NCBI RefSeq assembly: GCF_030817215.1
Contig: NZ_JAUSZA010000001.1
Location: 6,298,501-6,362,500, forward strand
Length of the DNA stretch: 64,000 bases
Direction of reading: 5' to 3'
From: Paenibacillus sp. V4I3
Lineage (GTDB): Bacteria > Bacillota > Bacilli > Paenibacillales > NBRC-103111
The notes under the pieces were generated by a model. The model saw nothing but the letters and a program-made list of their open reading frames with translations, had not been told where the DNA came from and did no database searches. Positions 16,588-25,233 of the stretch are shown piece by piece. The first letter of the stretch is position 1, and every line of letters starts with the position of its first letter. A program made the position numbers and the translations under genes.

Positions 16588-17295
16588 TTATAATTCAGTT
16601 TTGATAACACGCATATTTTCTTCTGGAATCATGAAGGTTTGTGCATATTGCTTTCTGGCTTCAATCCCGCGGACACGCATTAAATGCTTATAGTATTCCA
16701 GGTACTGGAAGGATTTGCTGCCTGTTACGAACCAATGTGTAGAGACGGCCTTCACCCATAAATCAAAGGCTTCTTGGTCGAAGTCGACATACACGTACGG
16801 TCGATAGTCGACGGCGTCCTCCCAGTTCTCGGCATAATACAATCTCTGTGCAAAATGTGCAGGAAGCTCCCGCTCAAACGTCGGCAAGGCGGCAAAATAG
16901 CGGGCATCATTGACGATGCGGTGCGTTGTCATATGATCCTTGTGCATGCTGTTCTTCCAATGCGTAATAATGACGTTGGGACGAACTTGACGAATGACAT
17001 CGCATACGCGAAAACGCATTTCTTGGTTATCCTGCAGCTCACCGTCAGGAATATCGTCGAATACGAACGCTTCCCCGCCCAGCATCTCGGCAAAGGTTTT
17101 CGCCTCATTCACTTTCTGCACGCGATATTCGGCCATATCTTGTCCTGCCGGAACGCCGCGTTCGCCTGCTGTCAGCGCTAGGGTCGCAATGCGGTCCCCT
17201 TTCAAAGAGTGACTTGCCAATACGCCCCCGGCCGTTAATTCGGCATCACCAACATGGCCACCGATGGCTAGAATCGTTAACTTTTGCTCACTCAT
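16588..17295 (-). CDS. PIG-L/LmbE-family deacetylase-like protein
   Basis: 235-residue member of the zinc-dependent LmbE/PIG-L fold, which removes N-acetyl groups from amino sugars. The metal motif normally reads HPDDAE; here it is GGHVGDAELTAGG. The His and second Asp metal ligands are kept, but the first Asp, the general base in characterised enzymes, is Gly. The later ligand region THWKNSMHKDHMTTH is present. It starts immediately after the GNAT gene (adjacent bases 17296/17295) and is last in the MurQ-ABC operon. An amino sugar is the natural substrate guess, but the altered motif leaves the activity open. Confidence 0.82.
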   Translation of the reverse strand: MSEQKLTILAIGGHVGDAELTAGGVLASHSLKGDRIATLALTAGERGVPAGQDMAEYRVQKVNEAKTFAEMLGGEAFVFDDIPDGELQDNQEMRFRVCDVIRQVRPNVIITHWKNSMHKDHMTTHRIVNDARYFAALPTFERELPAHFAQRLYYAENWEDAVDYRPYVYVDFDQEAFDLWVKAVSTHWFVTGSKSFQYLEYYKHLMRVRGIEARKQYAQTFMIPEENMRVIKTEL

Positions 17296-18264
17296 TCACA
17301 CAAACTCCCTTCTCATGACAGAAAATTGTTTGACGGTTGTAAAGCCTGCCTTCTCGTAGATGCGGATAGCCGGATTCGTACTGCCCGTATAGAGCGACAT
17401 GTAGTCGGTCCCGATCGAACGAAAAGCTTCGCACAGCTTAAAGAATAGCATGCTGCCCAGACCGTGTCCCTCATGATCAGGAAGCACGCCGATCCCAGCA
17501 AAATAGCCCCGGCCGTTCTCCTGCCGAATGACAGGACCGGCAAATCCAATTACCTTGCCTTTATATGCAGCAATTATCACTGGCACACCTTCTGCCGTGC
17601 TTTGCCCGATTTCCCTCTGCCATAAAAGATTATTAAATCCATTCAGCAATTCATCCACGCCGTCATGCTTTTCCGGGTCGAACAATTCAACTGAGTAACC
17701 CTCAGCAGCAGCTTTATCTTCTTTGGCTCTTATATCCTCTGGTATGGTAAAACCATCCAGCTTCAAATACATGGCGCACTCTTTAGCGCGTTCCACATAC
17801 CCTGCCTGCAGCAAAAACGAATACAATTTACTTTCAATCGGCACGCCCGGCGCATTGTTATGCTCATGCTTCGGTGTCCCCGGTATATACCACGGCAATA
17901 ACATCGGATTAAAAAATAAGACATCGCCTTGCTTTTTTCCCAGCTGCTGAAAGCGACGCTCCAAAGCGTCCAGCATGCCTTGATAGCTCTCATCTGTTTT
18001 GAAGTCATCGGATAAAACGATGCAGGTGATGTATCCAGCCACTTCCCCAAGCGGCAGATCATCGCCTGTGCAGCCGCAGGCAAAGCCTTTGACTTCATTT
18101 TGTTCCAGTAACACAAAAGCATTTTGTCTATCGAAATAAGGGTTGGCCGTGAAGATACGCTCAAAGGTTTGCTCGGTAAGCTCCTTGTAGCCTTCTTTCA
18201 CGGCTTCTTCATTCCATAAGTCAATTACGGCCTGCTTGTATTGCTCATTCCAAGACACAATCAT
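17296..18264 (-). CDS. GNAT-family N-acetyltransferase
   Basis: 322-residue protein with an N-terminal GNAT-like half (AVIDLWNEEAVKEGY onwards) and a complete C-terminal GNAT domain. The acetyl-CoA loop motif is HEGHGLGSMLF near residue 260, followed by the NPAIRIYEKAGF end. The double-domain size suits small-molecule acetyltransferases. It lies 34 bases after the permease gene and abuts the PIG-L gene, so it is co-transcribed with the amino-sugar transporter. Acetylation of an imported or processed amino sugar is an inference from context. Confidence 0.85.
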   Translation of the reverse strand: MIVSWNEQYKQAVIDLWNEEAVKEGYKELTEQTFERIFTANPYFDRQNAFVLLEQNEVKGFACGCTGDDLPLGEVAGYITCIVLSDDFKTDESYQGMLDALERRFQQLGKKQGDVLFFNPMLLPWYIPGTPKHEHNNAPGVPIESKLYSFLLQAGYVERAKECAMYLKLDGFTIPEDIRAKEDKAAAEGYSVELFDPEKHDGVDELLNGFNNLLWQREIGQSTAEGVPVIIAAYKGKVIGFAGPVIRQENGRGYFAGIGVLPDHEGHGLGSMLFFKLCEAFRSIGTDYMSLYTGSTNPAIRIYEKAGFTTVKQFSVMRREFV

Positions 18265-18298
18265 GCTGAAGTCATTCCTCCCTCACGCGCGGCTCGTA

Positions 18299-19159
18299 TT
18301 AGCCCTTCACCGCACCAACCGTTACACCTTCTAAGAAGTACTTTTGCAAGCTGAAGAAAAGAATAAACATCGGCAGTGCAGAGATCGTAGCACCCGCCAT
18401 CATCGGCGCGATAAACGTCGTATTGGCGAAGCGGAAGTTTTTCAATCCGACTTGGATCGTCTGCATACCCATCGTATTCGTGACAAGAAGCGGCCAGAAG
18501 AATGTGTTCCAGCTATCCATAAACGTTAGAATCGCCATGACGGCAAGCACGGTTTTGGACAACGGCAGAATGATTCTCCAATAGATCGTGAACTGACTGC
18601 ACCCTTCAATCTTGGCGCTTTCCATAATCTCGTTCGGGATGCTGCTCATAAACTGTTTAGCCAGAAAAATATTATATACAGTAACGATACCCGGCATAAT
18701 TAACGCGCTGTACGTATTTTGCAACTCAAACACGTTAACAACCAGAATATACAAAGGAACTTGCGTAACTTGGTAAGGAATCATCATGGAGACAAGCAGT
18801 ACGGCAAATAGCACGCCTCTCCCTTTAAAACGAAGTTTAGAAAATGCATAGCCGGCCATGCTGGCAAAAATGACATTGGACACCATCACGGTGGTCGCCA
18901 CAATCAGCGAGTTCAAAATCCAACGATACGAATACTCACTGTAATCAAAGAAATATTTAAAGGAAGCGAATGTAAACTTGCTTGGTAAAATGGAGTAACT
19001 CACCGCTCCGGCCTCAACCGGATCAGCAAAGGATGAAATGACCATGAAATAGATCGGAAATATCGTCGCCAAAGCAAAAAGTAGAAGGGCGATAAAAATG
19101 ATTGAATTTCGAAAAGTTTTTACTCTAGGTTTTCCTGCATGATTGCTGTATAAAGCCAT
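18299..19159 (-). CDS. carbohydrate ABC permease, MalG-type
   Basis: 286-residue permease with about six membrane segments. The EAA loop is IMESAKIEGCSQFTIYWRIILP, and the ending FLEGVTVGAVKG is typical of MalG/UgpE-type subunits. It partners the MalF-type subunit upstream. No ATPase gene lies in the operon, so it probably uses a shared MsmX-like ATPase, as known for many Bacillota sugar importers. Confidence 0.92.
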   Translation of the reverse strand: MALYSNHAGKPRVKTFRNSIIFIALLLFALATIFPIYFMVISSFADPVEAGAVSYSILPSKFTFASFKYFFDYSEYSYRWILNSLIVATTVMVSNVIFASMAGYAFSKLRFKGRGVLFAVLLVSMMIPYQVTQVPLYILVVNVFELQNTYSALIMPGIVTVYNIFLAKQFMSSIPNEIMESAKIEGCSQFTIYWRIILPLSKTVLAVMAILTFMDSWNTFFWPLLVTNTMGMQTIQVGLKNFRFANTTFIAPMMAGATISALPMFILFFSLQKYFLEGVTVGAVKG

Positions 19160-19175
19160 TTTTTATCCTCCCAAC

Positions 19176-19209
19176 ATAGGGATCTTTGAGCGGAGCTCAA
19201 AGTCTCTCC
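19176..19209 (-). repeat. intercistronic hairpin, copy 1 of a duplicated element
   Basis: CTTTGAGC-GGA-GCTCAAAG (19184-19202), with flanks AGGGAT and TCTCTCC, lies between the two permease genes. Nearly the same 33-base element recurs at 21673-21708 in the same operon. Confidence 0.7.
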
Positions 19210-19213
19210 GCTC

Positions 19214-20119
19214 TTAATACTCGACATCTTTTCCTGCATATCTGAACTGAATAACCGAAATTCCCGCGATAATAACAGCTAGAATCAGCGATTGCGCCGC
19301 TGCTTTACCGAATTCAAAATAAGTAAATGCATTATTGAAAATCAGTAGACCAACCATGGTAGTCGCATTGTTCGGACCGCCACCGGTCATCAGGTACGCG
19401 TTTTGGAACACTTGGAAAGAACCGATAACACCCGTCACCAAAAGGAATAACGTAGCTGGTTTCAAAGAAGGAACAACAATGTGCCACAGCTTTTGAAAAA
19501 AGTTCGCTCCGTCCATTTCCGCTGCCTCGTAATACGTATCATCAATGCCGAGTAGACCGGCCAGGTAGATGATAATGCTTGTGCCATGACTGGACAACCA
19601 GGACATCAGAACCAAAGAAAACATCGACGTTTTACTTGAGCCAAGCCAATTCTGATTGCTAATGCCAAAGAAATGAATCAACTGGTTCAAAATCCCGCCT
19701 TCCATTGGATCGAAGATCCAAAGCCATACGACGGATAAAGCAACACCTGAAGCAACAACAGGCAAGTAATAAACACCTTTGAAAAAGCCCTGTGTTTTTT
19801 TCCTGAGCGGCAGAATCATAATCGCGATCACCATGGACAAGATCAAGTTAACAGGCACTGTCAAAAGCGTATAGACGACGGTATTGCGCATTGCTTGCCA
19901 AAACAAACCGTCTTTCACCGTAGAAACATAATTGTCAAATCCAACATAGGTAGAACCAAGAGGCTTGTATTCTTGGAGACTAATGATAAACGCGCTTACG
20001 ACCGGATATGCGGTGAACATCGCAAAAACGACCAAAGCGACGGCAATGAATGCATATCCCCAAACTCCTTCTCCTCTGATTCTCCTTCTTTTCATCGGTT
20101 TAGCGATATGAGTAGCCAT
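19214..20119 (-). CDS. carbohydrate ABC permease, MalF-type
   Basis: 301-residue permease. After a basic N-terminus (KPMKRRRIRG) comes the first helix, then the LQEYKPLGSTYVGFDNY periplasmic start typical of MalF/UgpA subunits and the EAA loop YYEAAEMDGANFFQKLWHIV. TGGGPNNATTM is the conserved C-terminal loop. It pairs with the MalG-type gene downstream and the binding protein upstream. Confidence 0.92.
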   Translation of the reverse strand: MATHIAKPMKRRRIRGEGVWGYAFIAVALVVFAMFTAYPVVSAFIISLQEYKPLGSTYVGFDNYVSTVKDGLFWQAMRNTVVYTLLTVPVNLILSMVIAIMILPLRKKTQGFFKGVYYLPVVASGVALSVVWLWIFDPMEGGILNQLIHFFGISNQNWLGSSKTSMFSLVLMSWLSSHGTSIIIYLAGLLGIDDTYYEAAEMDGANFFQKLWHIVVPSLKPATLFLLVTGVIGSFQVFQNAYLMTGGGPNNATTMVGLLIFNNAFTYFEFGKAAAQSLILAVIIAGISVIQFRYAGKDVEY

Positions 20120-20211
20120 TCTGTCAAACCCCGTTTCAAAAAACTCGGATTAAAATAGTTCGGATAGCCGCGTAACAAGCATCACGGCTATCCGAGGTTT
20201 ACAACTTATCA

Positions 20212-21654
20212 TTAATCTTTCACAATGCCGTCTGCGCCAAATGCAGCAATCGCAGCGGTTTTCACAGCTTCATACATCGCTTCAGGAGTAATTTCACCTG
20301 CGATTAGACCTTGGAACTTAGGCACGATAACTTCTGTTTCCAATTTAATTGCTTTAGCACCAAGTTCTGTAGGGATATCCGAACGAGCCGGTGTTGCATT
20401 TTTCAGCATGTAGTCAACAGCAGCGATGTTCTCAGGGCTTCTGTCAATTTTCATGCTTTCAGCCGCTTTTTTACCGCTTTGTGTAATGTGTGCAGAGAAC
20501 AGATCACTGTTTGTTGCTGCAGCATTTTTACCGCTAGCTAAGAAGTATGCAGCTTTTACGACATTCGCTTTGTGCTCAGCCGTAGGTTCCTTTTTACCGC
20601 GGAACGTCATGTAACCGTCAACGACAGTAGCGAATGATGGTTTTGCACCTTGGAAAGTCGGAGCCGGCAATACAACATAATCAACCGGGATGCTCTCTTT
20701 TACAGCACTAGCATCGTTTGCTTTAAGCTTTGCGTTATTTGTTTTTGCGGAATTTTCAAATACGGCAAGCCCTTTACCTGTGATCATGGTTTGACCTGTC
20801 AGGAACATGTTCCAACGCTTACCAGCGTCTACAGAGCTAAGTTCTTTCGGCATGGAGCCGTCATCAATCAGCTGACGAAGATCTTTGAGCAATCCTAAGT
20901 AGTTTTTGCTAGTGTAAGCATATTTCAAATCTTTATTAAACGCATGAGGCATGCCGGCATTTTTCGCCATGATACCCAAGTAGTCAACGGCAGCAACACC
21001 TTTAACAGCGAACACGAAACCATAGCGCGTTTTGCCATTTTCAGTTACGAGGCCTTTTTTGATCGCTTGACGGAATTCATCGTACGTCCAACCGCTCGTT
21101 TGTACTTTTTTCCAATCGATGCCGGCCTTTTCCAAGTACGCTTTGTTACCGCCCAGTGCGTGAACTTCCATGTACGCTGGGAAGCCGTAAAGTCCTTTGC
21201 CGTTTTTCATGTATTCAAGCGGTGCTTTCTCATAATCGTTAATCATCTCAGGAGTAGCTGAATCCGTGATGTCCATGAGTAAACCTTGCTGCAGATACTT
21301 AGGGATGCCGTCAGAGCCTCCGAACGCAATATCCGGCGGGCTGCCCGCATTCACTTGTGTATCCAATTTCTGTTTCATATCTTCCCAGCTTGCCGGTTCG
21401 ATTTTCAAAGTCAGATTCGGATACAATGCCGTAAAGTCTTTCGACATTTGTTCGAAAGTCTTTTGGTAGTTCGGTGAAACCGGCGGCAGCAAAGCAGTGA
21501 TGGTGTCTTTAGCTGTTGAGGCTCCAGCCGTAGCCGCTGGAGCAGCAGTACCTGTAGGTGTACTTGTTACTTTCGTACCGGAAGTACCACCACAAGCTGT
21601 TAAAGCCATGGTTAAAGCTACGACAGATGCTAATACGGGCATTTTTCTTTTCAT
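20212..21654 (-). CDS. sugar-binding lipoprotein (family 1) of amino-sugar transporter
   Basis: 480-residue solute-binding protein. Signal peptide ends in lipobox ALTACG at about residue 21, followed by a Thr/Ala-rich linker, then the family 1 core (PASWEDMKQKLDTQVNAGS, PPDIAFG, YTSKNYLGLLKDLRQL). Family 1 receptors of this type bind mono- or oligosaccharides. It follows murQ by 69 bases, with a hairpin in between, and precedes two permeases. By context it may deliver MurNAc or a muropeptide sugar; the sequence alone does not prove that. Confidence 0.9.
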   Translation of the reverse strand: MKRKMPVLASVVALTMALTACGGTSGTKVTSTPTGTAAPAATAGASTAKDTITALLPPVSPNYQKTFEQMSKDFTALYPNLTLKIEPASWEDMKQKLDTQVNAGSPPDIAFGGSDGIPKYLQQGLLMDITDSATPEMINDYEKAPLEYMKNGKGLYGFPAYMEVHALGGNKAYLEKAGIDWKKVQTSGWTYDEFRQAIKKGLVTENGKTRYGFVFAVKGVAAVDYLGIMAKNAGMPHAFNKDLKYAYTSKNYLGLLKDLRQLIDDGSMPKELSSVDAGKRWNMFLTGQTMITGKGLAVFENSAKTNNAKLKANDASAVKESIPVDYVVLPAPTFQGAKPSFATVVDGYMTFRGKKEPTAEHKANVVKAAYFLASGKNAAATNSDLFSAHITQSGKKAAESMKIDRSPENIAAVDYMLKNATPARSDIPTELGAKAIKLETEVIVPKFQGLIAGEITPEAMYEAVKTAAIAAFGADGIVKD

Positions 21655-21672
21655 AAAAATAGACCTCCATTT

Positions 21673-21708
21673 ATAGGGATCTTTGAGCGTAGCTCAAAGT
21701 CTCTCCTT
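21673..21708 (-). repeat. intercistronic hairpin, copy 2
   Basis: CTTTGAGC-GTA-GCTCAAAG (21681-21699), with the same AGGGAT and TCTCTCC flanks as the copy at 19176-19209. It lies between murQ and the binding-protein gene, and on the minus strand is read before the binding-protein ribosome site. Confidence 0.7.
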
Positions 21709-21723
21709 TTTATATTGAGTTTT

Positions 21724-22638
21724 TCACACAACTTTGCTAAAAGTACGTATGGCTGTTTTCAAACGGCCATCGCATTGATTCAATGCTTGTTCTGCTTCCG
21801 CTGCATTCAAACCGGTTTTTATCATCATAATCGCTAATTTGCAATTCATGGAAGCGCTTTCCAAATGCGCAATAGCGCACTTTTCATCTACCCCTGTTGC
21901 TGCCCTAATGATTCGAACAGAGCGATCATACAATTTGTTATTGCTTGCCTTCATGTCTACCATGAGGTTGTTATACGTCTTTCCAAGCTTCACCATCGTA
22001 CAGGTCGTCAGCATGTTAAGAACCAGCTTCTGTGCTGTCCCCGCTTTCAATCGGGTAGATCCCATAATCGCTTCCGGCCCAACCACAGGCGCAATACACA
22101 CATCACAGACAGGCTCTAATTTCGAATTTTTGTTATTCACTACGCCGATCGTTGCTGCACCAATTTCCTTCGCTTTTTTCAAACTGGCAATGACGAATTG
22201 CGCGCTTCCACTGGCCGTAATTCCGATAACAGCATCCTTGTCTGTCACACCGCACCGTTCAATGAGTGCGATCCCCTCCTCCGCGTTGTCCTCAAAACCT
22301 TCAACTGCAATTCTTAGTGCCCCATCGCCACCGGCAATATGACCTTGCACGAACATGGGGTCAATACCAAAAGTAGGAGGACATTCAGAAGCGTCGAGCA
22401 CACCGAGTCTGCCAGAAGATCCAGCCCCTACGTAGAACATTCTGCCACCGTTTTTCAGAACATGATGTAAAATATCAACCGCTTTCATAATTTGCGGTAT
22501 CTCTGCTCCCACTGCAGCGGGAACCTCAGCATCCTGCTCATTCATTAAACGCAGCATTTGTTCCGTTGTACATTCATCCATAGTCAGTGTTTTCTCGTTA
22601 ATCTCTTCCGTAGTCAACCCCGACAGATACTCATCCAT
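21724..22638 (-). CDS. murQ: N-acetylmuramic acid 6-phosphate etherase
   Basis: 304-residue SIS-fold lyase that splits the lactyl ether of MurNAc-6-phosphate to GlcNAc-6-phosphate and D-lactate in the cytoplasm. Diagnostic segments include TTEQMLRLMNEQD, FYVGAGSSGRLGVLDASECP, FGIDPMFVQGHIAGG and GITASGSAQFV. The Glu of LDASECPPTFG and a Glu in VEGFEDNAEEG correspond to the two catalytic glutamates known in E. coli MurQ. Start 22638 has GGAGG 6 bases upstream; an in-frame ATG at 22644 abuts the site. First gene of the operon murQ, binding protein, permeases, GNAT, PIG-L. Confidence 0.96.
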   Translation of the reverse strand: MDEYLSGLTTEEINEKTLTMDECTTEQMLRLMNEQDAEVPAAVGAEIPQIMKAVDILHHVLKNGGRMFYVGAGSSGRLGVLDASECPPTFGIDPMFVQGHIAGGDGALRIAVEGFEDNAEEGIALIERCGVTDKDAVIGITASGSAQFVIASLKKAKEIGAATIGVVNNKNSKLEPVCDVCIAPVVGPEAIMGSTRLKAGTAQKLVLNMLTTCTMVKLGKTYNNLMVDMKASNNKLYDRSVRIIRAATGVDEKCAIAHLESASMNCKLAIMMIKTGLNAAEAEQALNQCDGRLKTAIRTFSKVV

Positions 22639-22685
22639 AGCCATCCTCCTATCCTGTTTGTTTCAATTTCTAATTTCATACTAGC

Positions 22686-22727
22686 GAAATATTTCATGAT
22701 GGTCAATAGTTTTTGAAATTTTATTTC
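22686..22727. promoter_or_regulatory. putative MurR/RpiR operators before murQ
   Basis: GAAATATTTC (22686-22695, perfect palindrome) and GAAATTTTATTTC (22715-22727) lie in the murQ leader. A similar GAAATTTATTTTC occurs at 23803-23815 on the other side of the rpiR-type gene. The local DNA is AT-rich, so chance matches are possible. Confidence 0.4.
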
Positions 22728-22767
22728 TTTTTACAATAAACTTTTGATTTTTTATTTTATTTTACAA

Positions 22768-22811
22768 CAAAAAAAAGACAACGACTTTATCTGGCTAAGG
22801 CGTTGTCTTTG
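22768..22811 (-). terminator. terminator of the RpiR-family gene
   Basis: AAAGACAACG and CGTTGTCTTT pair across a 17-base loop, and the minus strand continues into a run of T residues. It separates the regulator transcript from murQ, which therefore needs its own promoter. Confidence 0.85.
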
Positions 22812-22815
22812 TCTT

Positions 22816-23682
22816 TTATTTGCGATGTTTGCTGCTGGCTATAATATCGTGCGTTTTAGCTAAATATTTCTTCACTTTCTTGTATTCCGCACTAGCTACG
22901 CCAGCAAAAAGAATATCAATTACCGTCAGCATAGCAATTCGCGAACCCATAGCACCGCTTCTGATGGTTACCTCTGGTGTAGAGATGCTCAAGACGATAT
23001 TCGCCTTATCTGCTAACTCGCTTTTATTATATTTGGTAATGGCAATAATGCATGCGCCATTCTTTTTGGCTATTTCTAGTGAATCCAGAATTTCCACCGT
23101 ACTGCCGGAATTCGAAATAAAGATGGCCACATCACTTTTGTCCAGCAGTGTAGCTGCCGTGAGCTGGCTGTGCCCGTCCGTGTAGGTATGGCACATCTTG
23201 TTGATCCGTGAAAATTTCTGCTCCGCATCAATACCGACCAGACCGGAAGCTCCAATTCCGAAAAAAGCAATACGATTACTTTCACGCAGAACTTTTACAG
23301 CACGGGCTATTTCATTTTTATCGATGACACTGAGGGTGTCTTCAATAGATTTACTATTATTACGAGAAATATTAGAGATAATGACGGATAGATCATCCCC
23401 TGGTTGTATATCGGTGTACTGGTCCTTCTCATCATCATCCATAGATCCAATTGAAGCTGAGATACTTACAATAAAGTTCCGGTAACCTTTATACCCCATT
23501 GTTTTACAGAAACGAAGAACGGATGCGTCACTGGTCTTCGTCAGCCCGGCAAGGCTCTTAATCGAAAGATGCGGGATTTCCTCTAAATTCTCCAAAACGT
23601 ACTCGGCTACCAACTTCTCTACAGGTGTTAGGCTATCTTTCATATCACGAATCTTTATCAAAATATTATCATTAATTGACAT
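22816..23682 (-). CDS. RpiR/MurR-family transcriptional regulator
   Basis: 288 residues: N-terminal RpiR helix-turn-helix (about 1-77; SLAGLTKTSDASVLRFCKT is the recognition region) and a C-terminal SIS sugar-phosphate-binding domain (FFGIGASGLVGIDAEQKF, FISNSGSTVEI). MurR proteins of this family repress murQ and respond to MurNAc-6-phosphate. Its position between murQ and the GH4/kinase pair makes it the likely regulator of both arms. Confidence 0.92.
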   Translation of the reverse strand: MSINDNILIKIRDMKDSLTPVEKLVAEYVLENLEEIPHLSIKSLAGLTKTSDASVLRFCKTMGYKGYRNFIVSISASIGSMDDDEKDQYTDIQPGDDLSVIISNISRNNSKSIEDTLSVIDKNEIARAVKVLRESNRIAFFGIGASGLVGIDAEQKFSRINKMCHTYTDGHSQLTAATLLDKSDVAIFISNSGSTVEILDSLEIAKKNGACIIAITKYNKSELADKANIVLSISTPEVTIRSGAMGSRIAMLTVIDILFAGVASAEYKKVKKYLAKTHDIIASSKHRK

Positions 23683-23802
23683 ATATATTCTCTGTTCACC
23701 CTATTTTCTCTGAGCTAAAATTTTAATCTCATCATACGTATAATTGCTCGAAAAAACAAGATTAATATCTAAAATAGTAAACAATTTTGAATAATAAGTT
23801 AA

Positions 23803-23815
23803 GAAATTTATTTTC
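23803..23815. promoter_or_regulatory. putative MurR/RpiR operator, divergent side
   Basis: GAAATTTATTTTC resembles the two inverted repeats in the murQ leader. It lies between the divergent regulator gene and the GH4 promoter. Confidence 0.35.
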
Positions 23816-23855
23816 AGAATAAATCACCCAAAATGAAATTAAACGCCAATTTATA

Positions 23856-23885
23856 TTGCAGCGTTTCTGAATGCGATGCTATAAT
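23856..23885 (+). promoter_or_regulatory. sigma-A promoter of the GH4-kinase operon
   Basis: TTGCAG (23856-23861), an 18-base spacer and a perfect TATAAT (23880-23885), about 40 bases before the GH4 start. Confidence 0.65.
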
Positions 23886-23925
23886 AGCAGCGAGATTGAG
23901 CTGAATAGGAAGGGTGAATGCATGG

Positions 23926-25233
23926 ATGAATAAAAAATTGAAAATAGCGATTATTGGATCAGGAAGCACCTACACCCCAGAACTGATTGAAGGAATGATT
24001 AAGCGAAAAGACGTATTACCAATAGATGAACTAGTGCTTATGGATATTGACGCAAGAAAGCTAGGAATTGTAGGAAAACTCTGTGAACGCATGATACAAG
24101 CAGCGAATATCCCGTGTCGAGTGATCTTAACTGAAAACTTGGATGAAGCACTGCTGAATTCGGATTTTGTGTTGTCACAAATTCGTGTGGGTAAGCTGCC
24201 TGCCCGCGTACTCGACGAGACCATTCCTCTCCAATACGATTTAATCGGGCAAGAAACCTGCGGAATCGGTGGTTTTTTCAAAGCCATGCGTACGATTCCC
24301 GTTATGCTTCATATTGCCGACCGTATGCAAGAACTGTGTCCGGATGCTTGGCTCATCAATTTCTCCAATCCAGCTGGAATCATTACAGAAGCTCTTCTCA
24401 ACCATTCCAAGGTGAAGATGCTTGGTCTGTGCAATGTCCCTTTCAACATGTTCAAGAGCATTCGTGAAACCTTGCAATTAAACCATGCTAGCTTTACCTA
24501 TGTGGGACTTAACCATTTAAGCTGGATTACGACGATTGAGCAGGACGGTAAGGATTATGTGAAAACGGCACTTGATATGGGACTTAACAGTGAAGCGATG
24601 AAGAATATTCCTTCAAGTGGATTCAGTAAAGAGGTCGTTCAGATGGTGGGAGCTATACCTTCTTCTTATTTGGAATATTATTACTTCAAAGAGAAGAAGC
24701 TGAAATTGCTGAAAGAAAGCGAATTAACCCGAGGCGAGAAATGTATGCAGATTGAAGAGGAGCTGCTAAACATCTACTTGGATTCCGAACTGCATTCAAA
24801 GCCAGAACTGCTTTCTACTCGCGGCGGTGCCAATTATTCGGAAGTGGCCATCAGCTTAGTCGATGCCATCTATAACGATAAACAAGAGGTCCATGTGGTC
24901 AACCTGCTTAATAACGGGGCACTAGATTTCATGGAAGACTCCGATGCGGTTGAAGTGTGTGCAGTTATTGGTAAAAATGGCGCCACACCGATCAAAGTTA
25001 AAGATTTCAATAATCAACATATCATCGATTATATGCGTATGGTCAAAGCCTATGAGCGTGAAACTGTAGCTGCTGCAGTGAACGGCAGCGAAGATGCCGC
25101 CATGCGCGCCCTATTGATGAATCCATTGGTCGGTGACTATGATGCTGCGCATCACTGTTTCAATGAGTTGAAGGAAGCCCACAGAGACTACCTCCCGCAG
25201 TTTTTCGCTAAAGTGAATAGTCATGATCGATAA
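23926..25233 (+). CDS. GH4-family 6-phospho-glycosidase
   Basis: 435-residue NAD- and metal-dependent glycosidase of family GH4, which cleaves phosphorylated disaccharides by a redox-elimination route. Visible motifs are the dinucleotide fold IIGSGSTYTPELIEG at the N-terminus, GQETCGIGGFFKAMRTIP, NFSNPAGIITEA, LCNVPFNM (metal Cys) and GLNHLSW (metal His). The usual annotation is 6-phospho-beta-glucosidase. The context of MurQ, a MurR-like regulator and a sugar kinase hints at a phosphorylated amino-sugar disaccharide. ATG 23926 is chosen because a GTG at 23914 overlaps the AGGAAGGG ribosome site. It overlaps the kinase gene by 11 bases. Confidence 0.92.
   Translation: MNKKLKIAIIGSGSTYTPELIEGMIKRKDVLPIDELVLMDIDARKLGIVGKLCERMIQAANIPCRVILTENLDEALLNSDFVLSQIRVGKLPARVLDETIPLQYDLIGQETCGIGGFFKAMRTIPVMLHIADRMQELCPDAWLINFSNPAGIITEALLNHSKVKMLGLCNVPFNMFKSIRETLQLNHASFTYVGLNHLSWITTIEQDGKDYVKTALDMGLNSEAMKNIPSSGFSKEVVQMVGAIPSSYLEYYYFKEKKLKLLKESELTRGEKCMQIEEELLNIYLDSELHSKPELLSTRGGANYSEVAISLVDAIYNDKQEVHVVNLLNNGALDFMEDSDAVEVCAVIGKNGATPIKVKDFNNQHIIDYMRMVKAYERETVAAAVNGSEDAAMRALLMNPLVGDYDAAHHCFNELKEAHRDYLPQFFAKVNSHDR

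Noticed and set aside
24000..24480. Minus-strand frames inside the GH4 gene
   Set aside because: Fully overlapped by a well-supported coding gene on the plus strand; antisense shadows.
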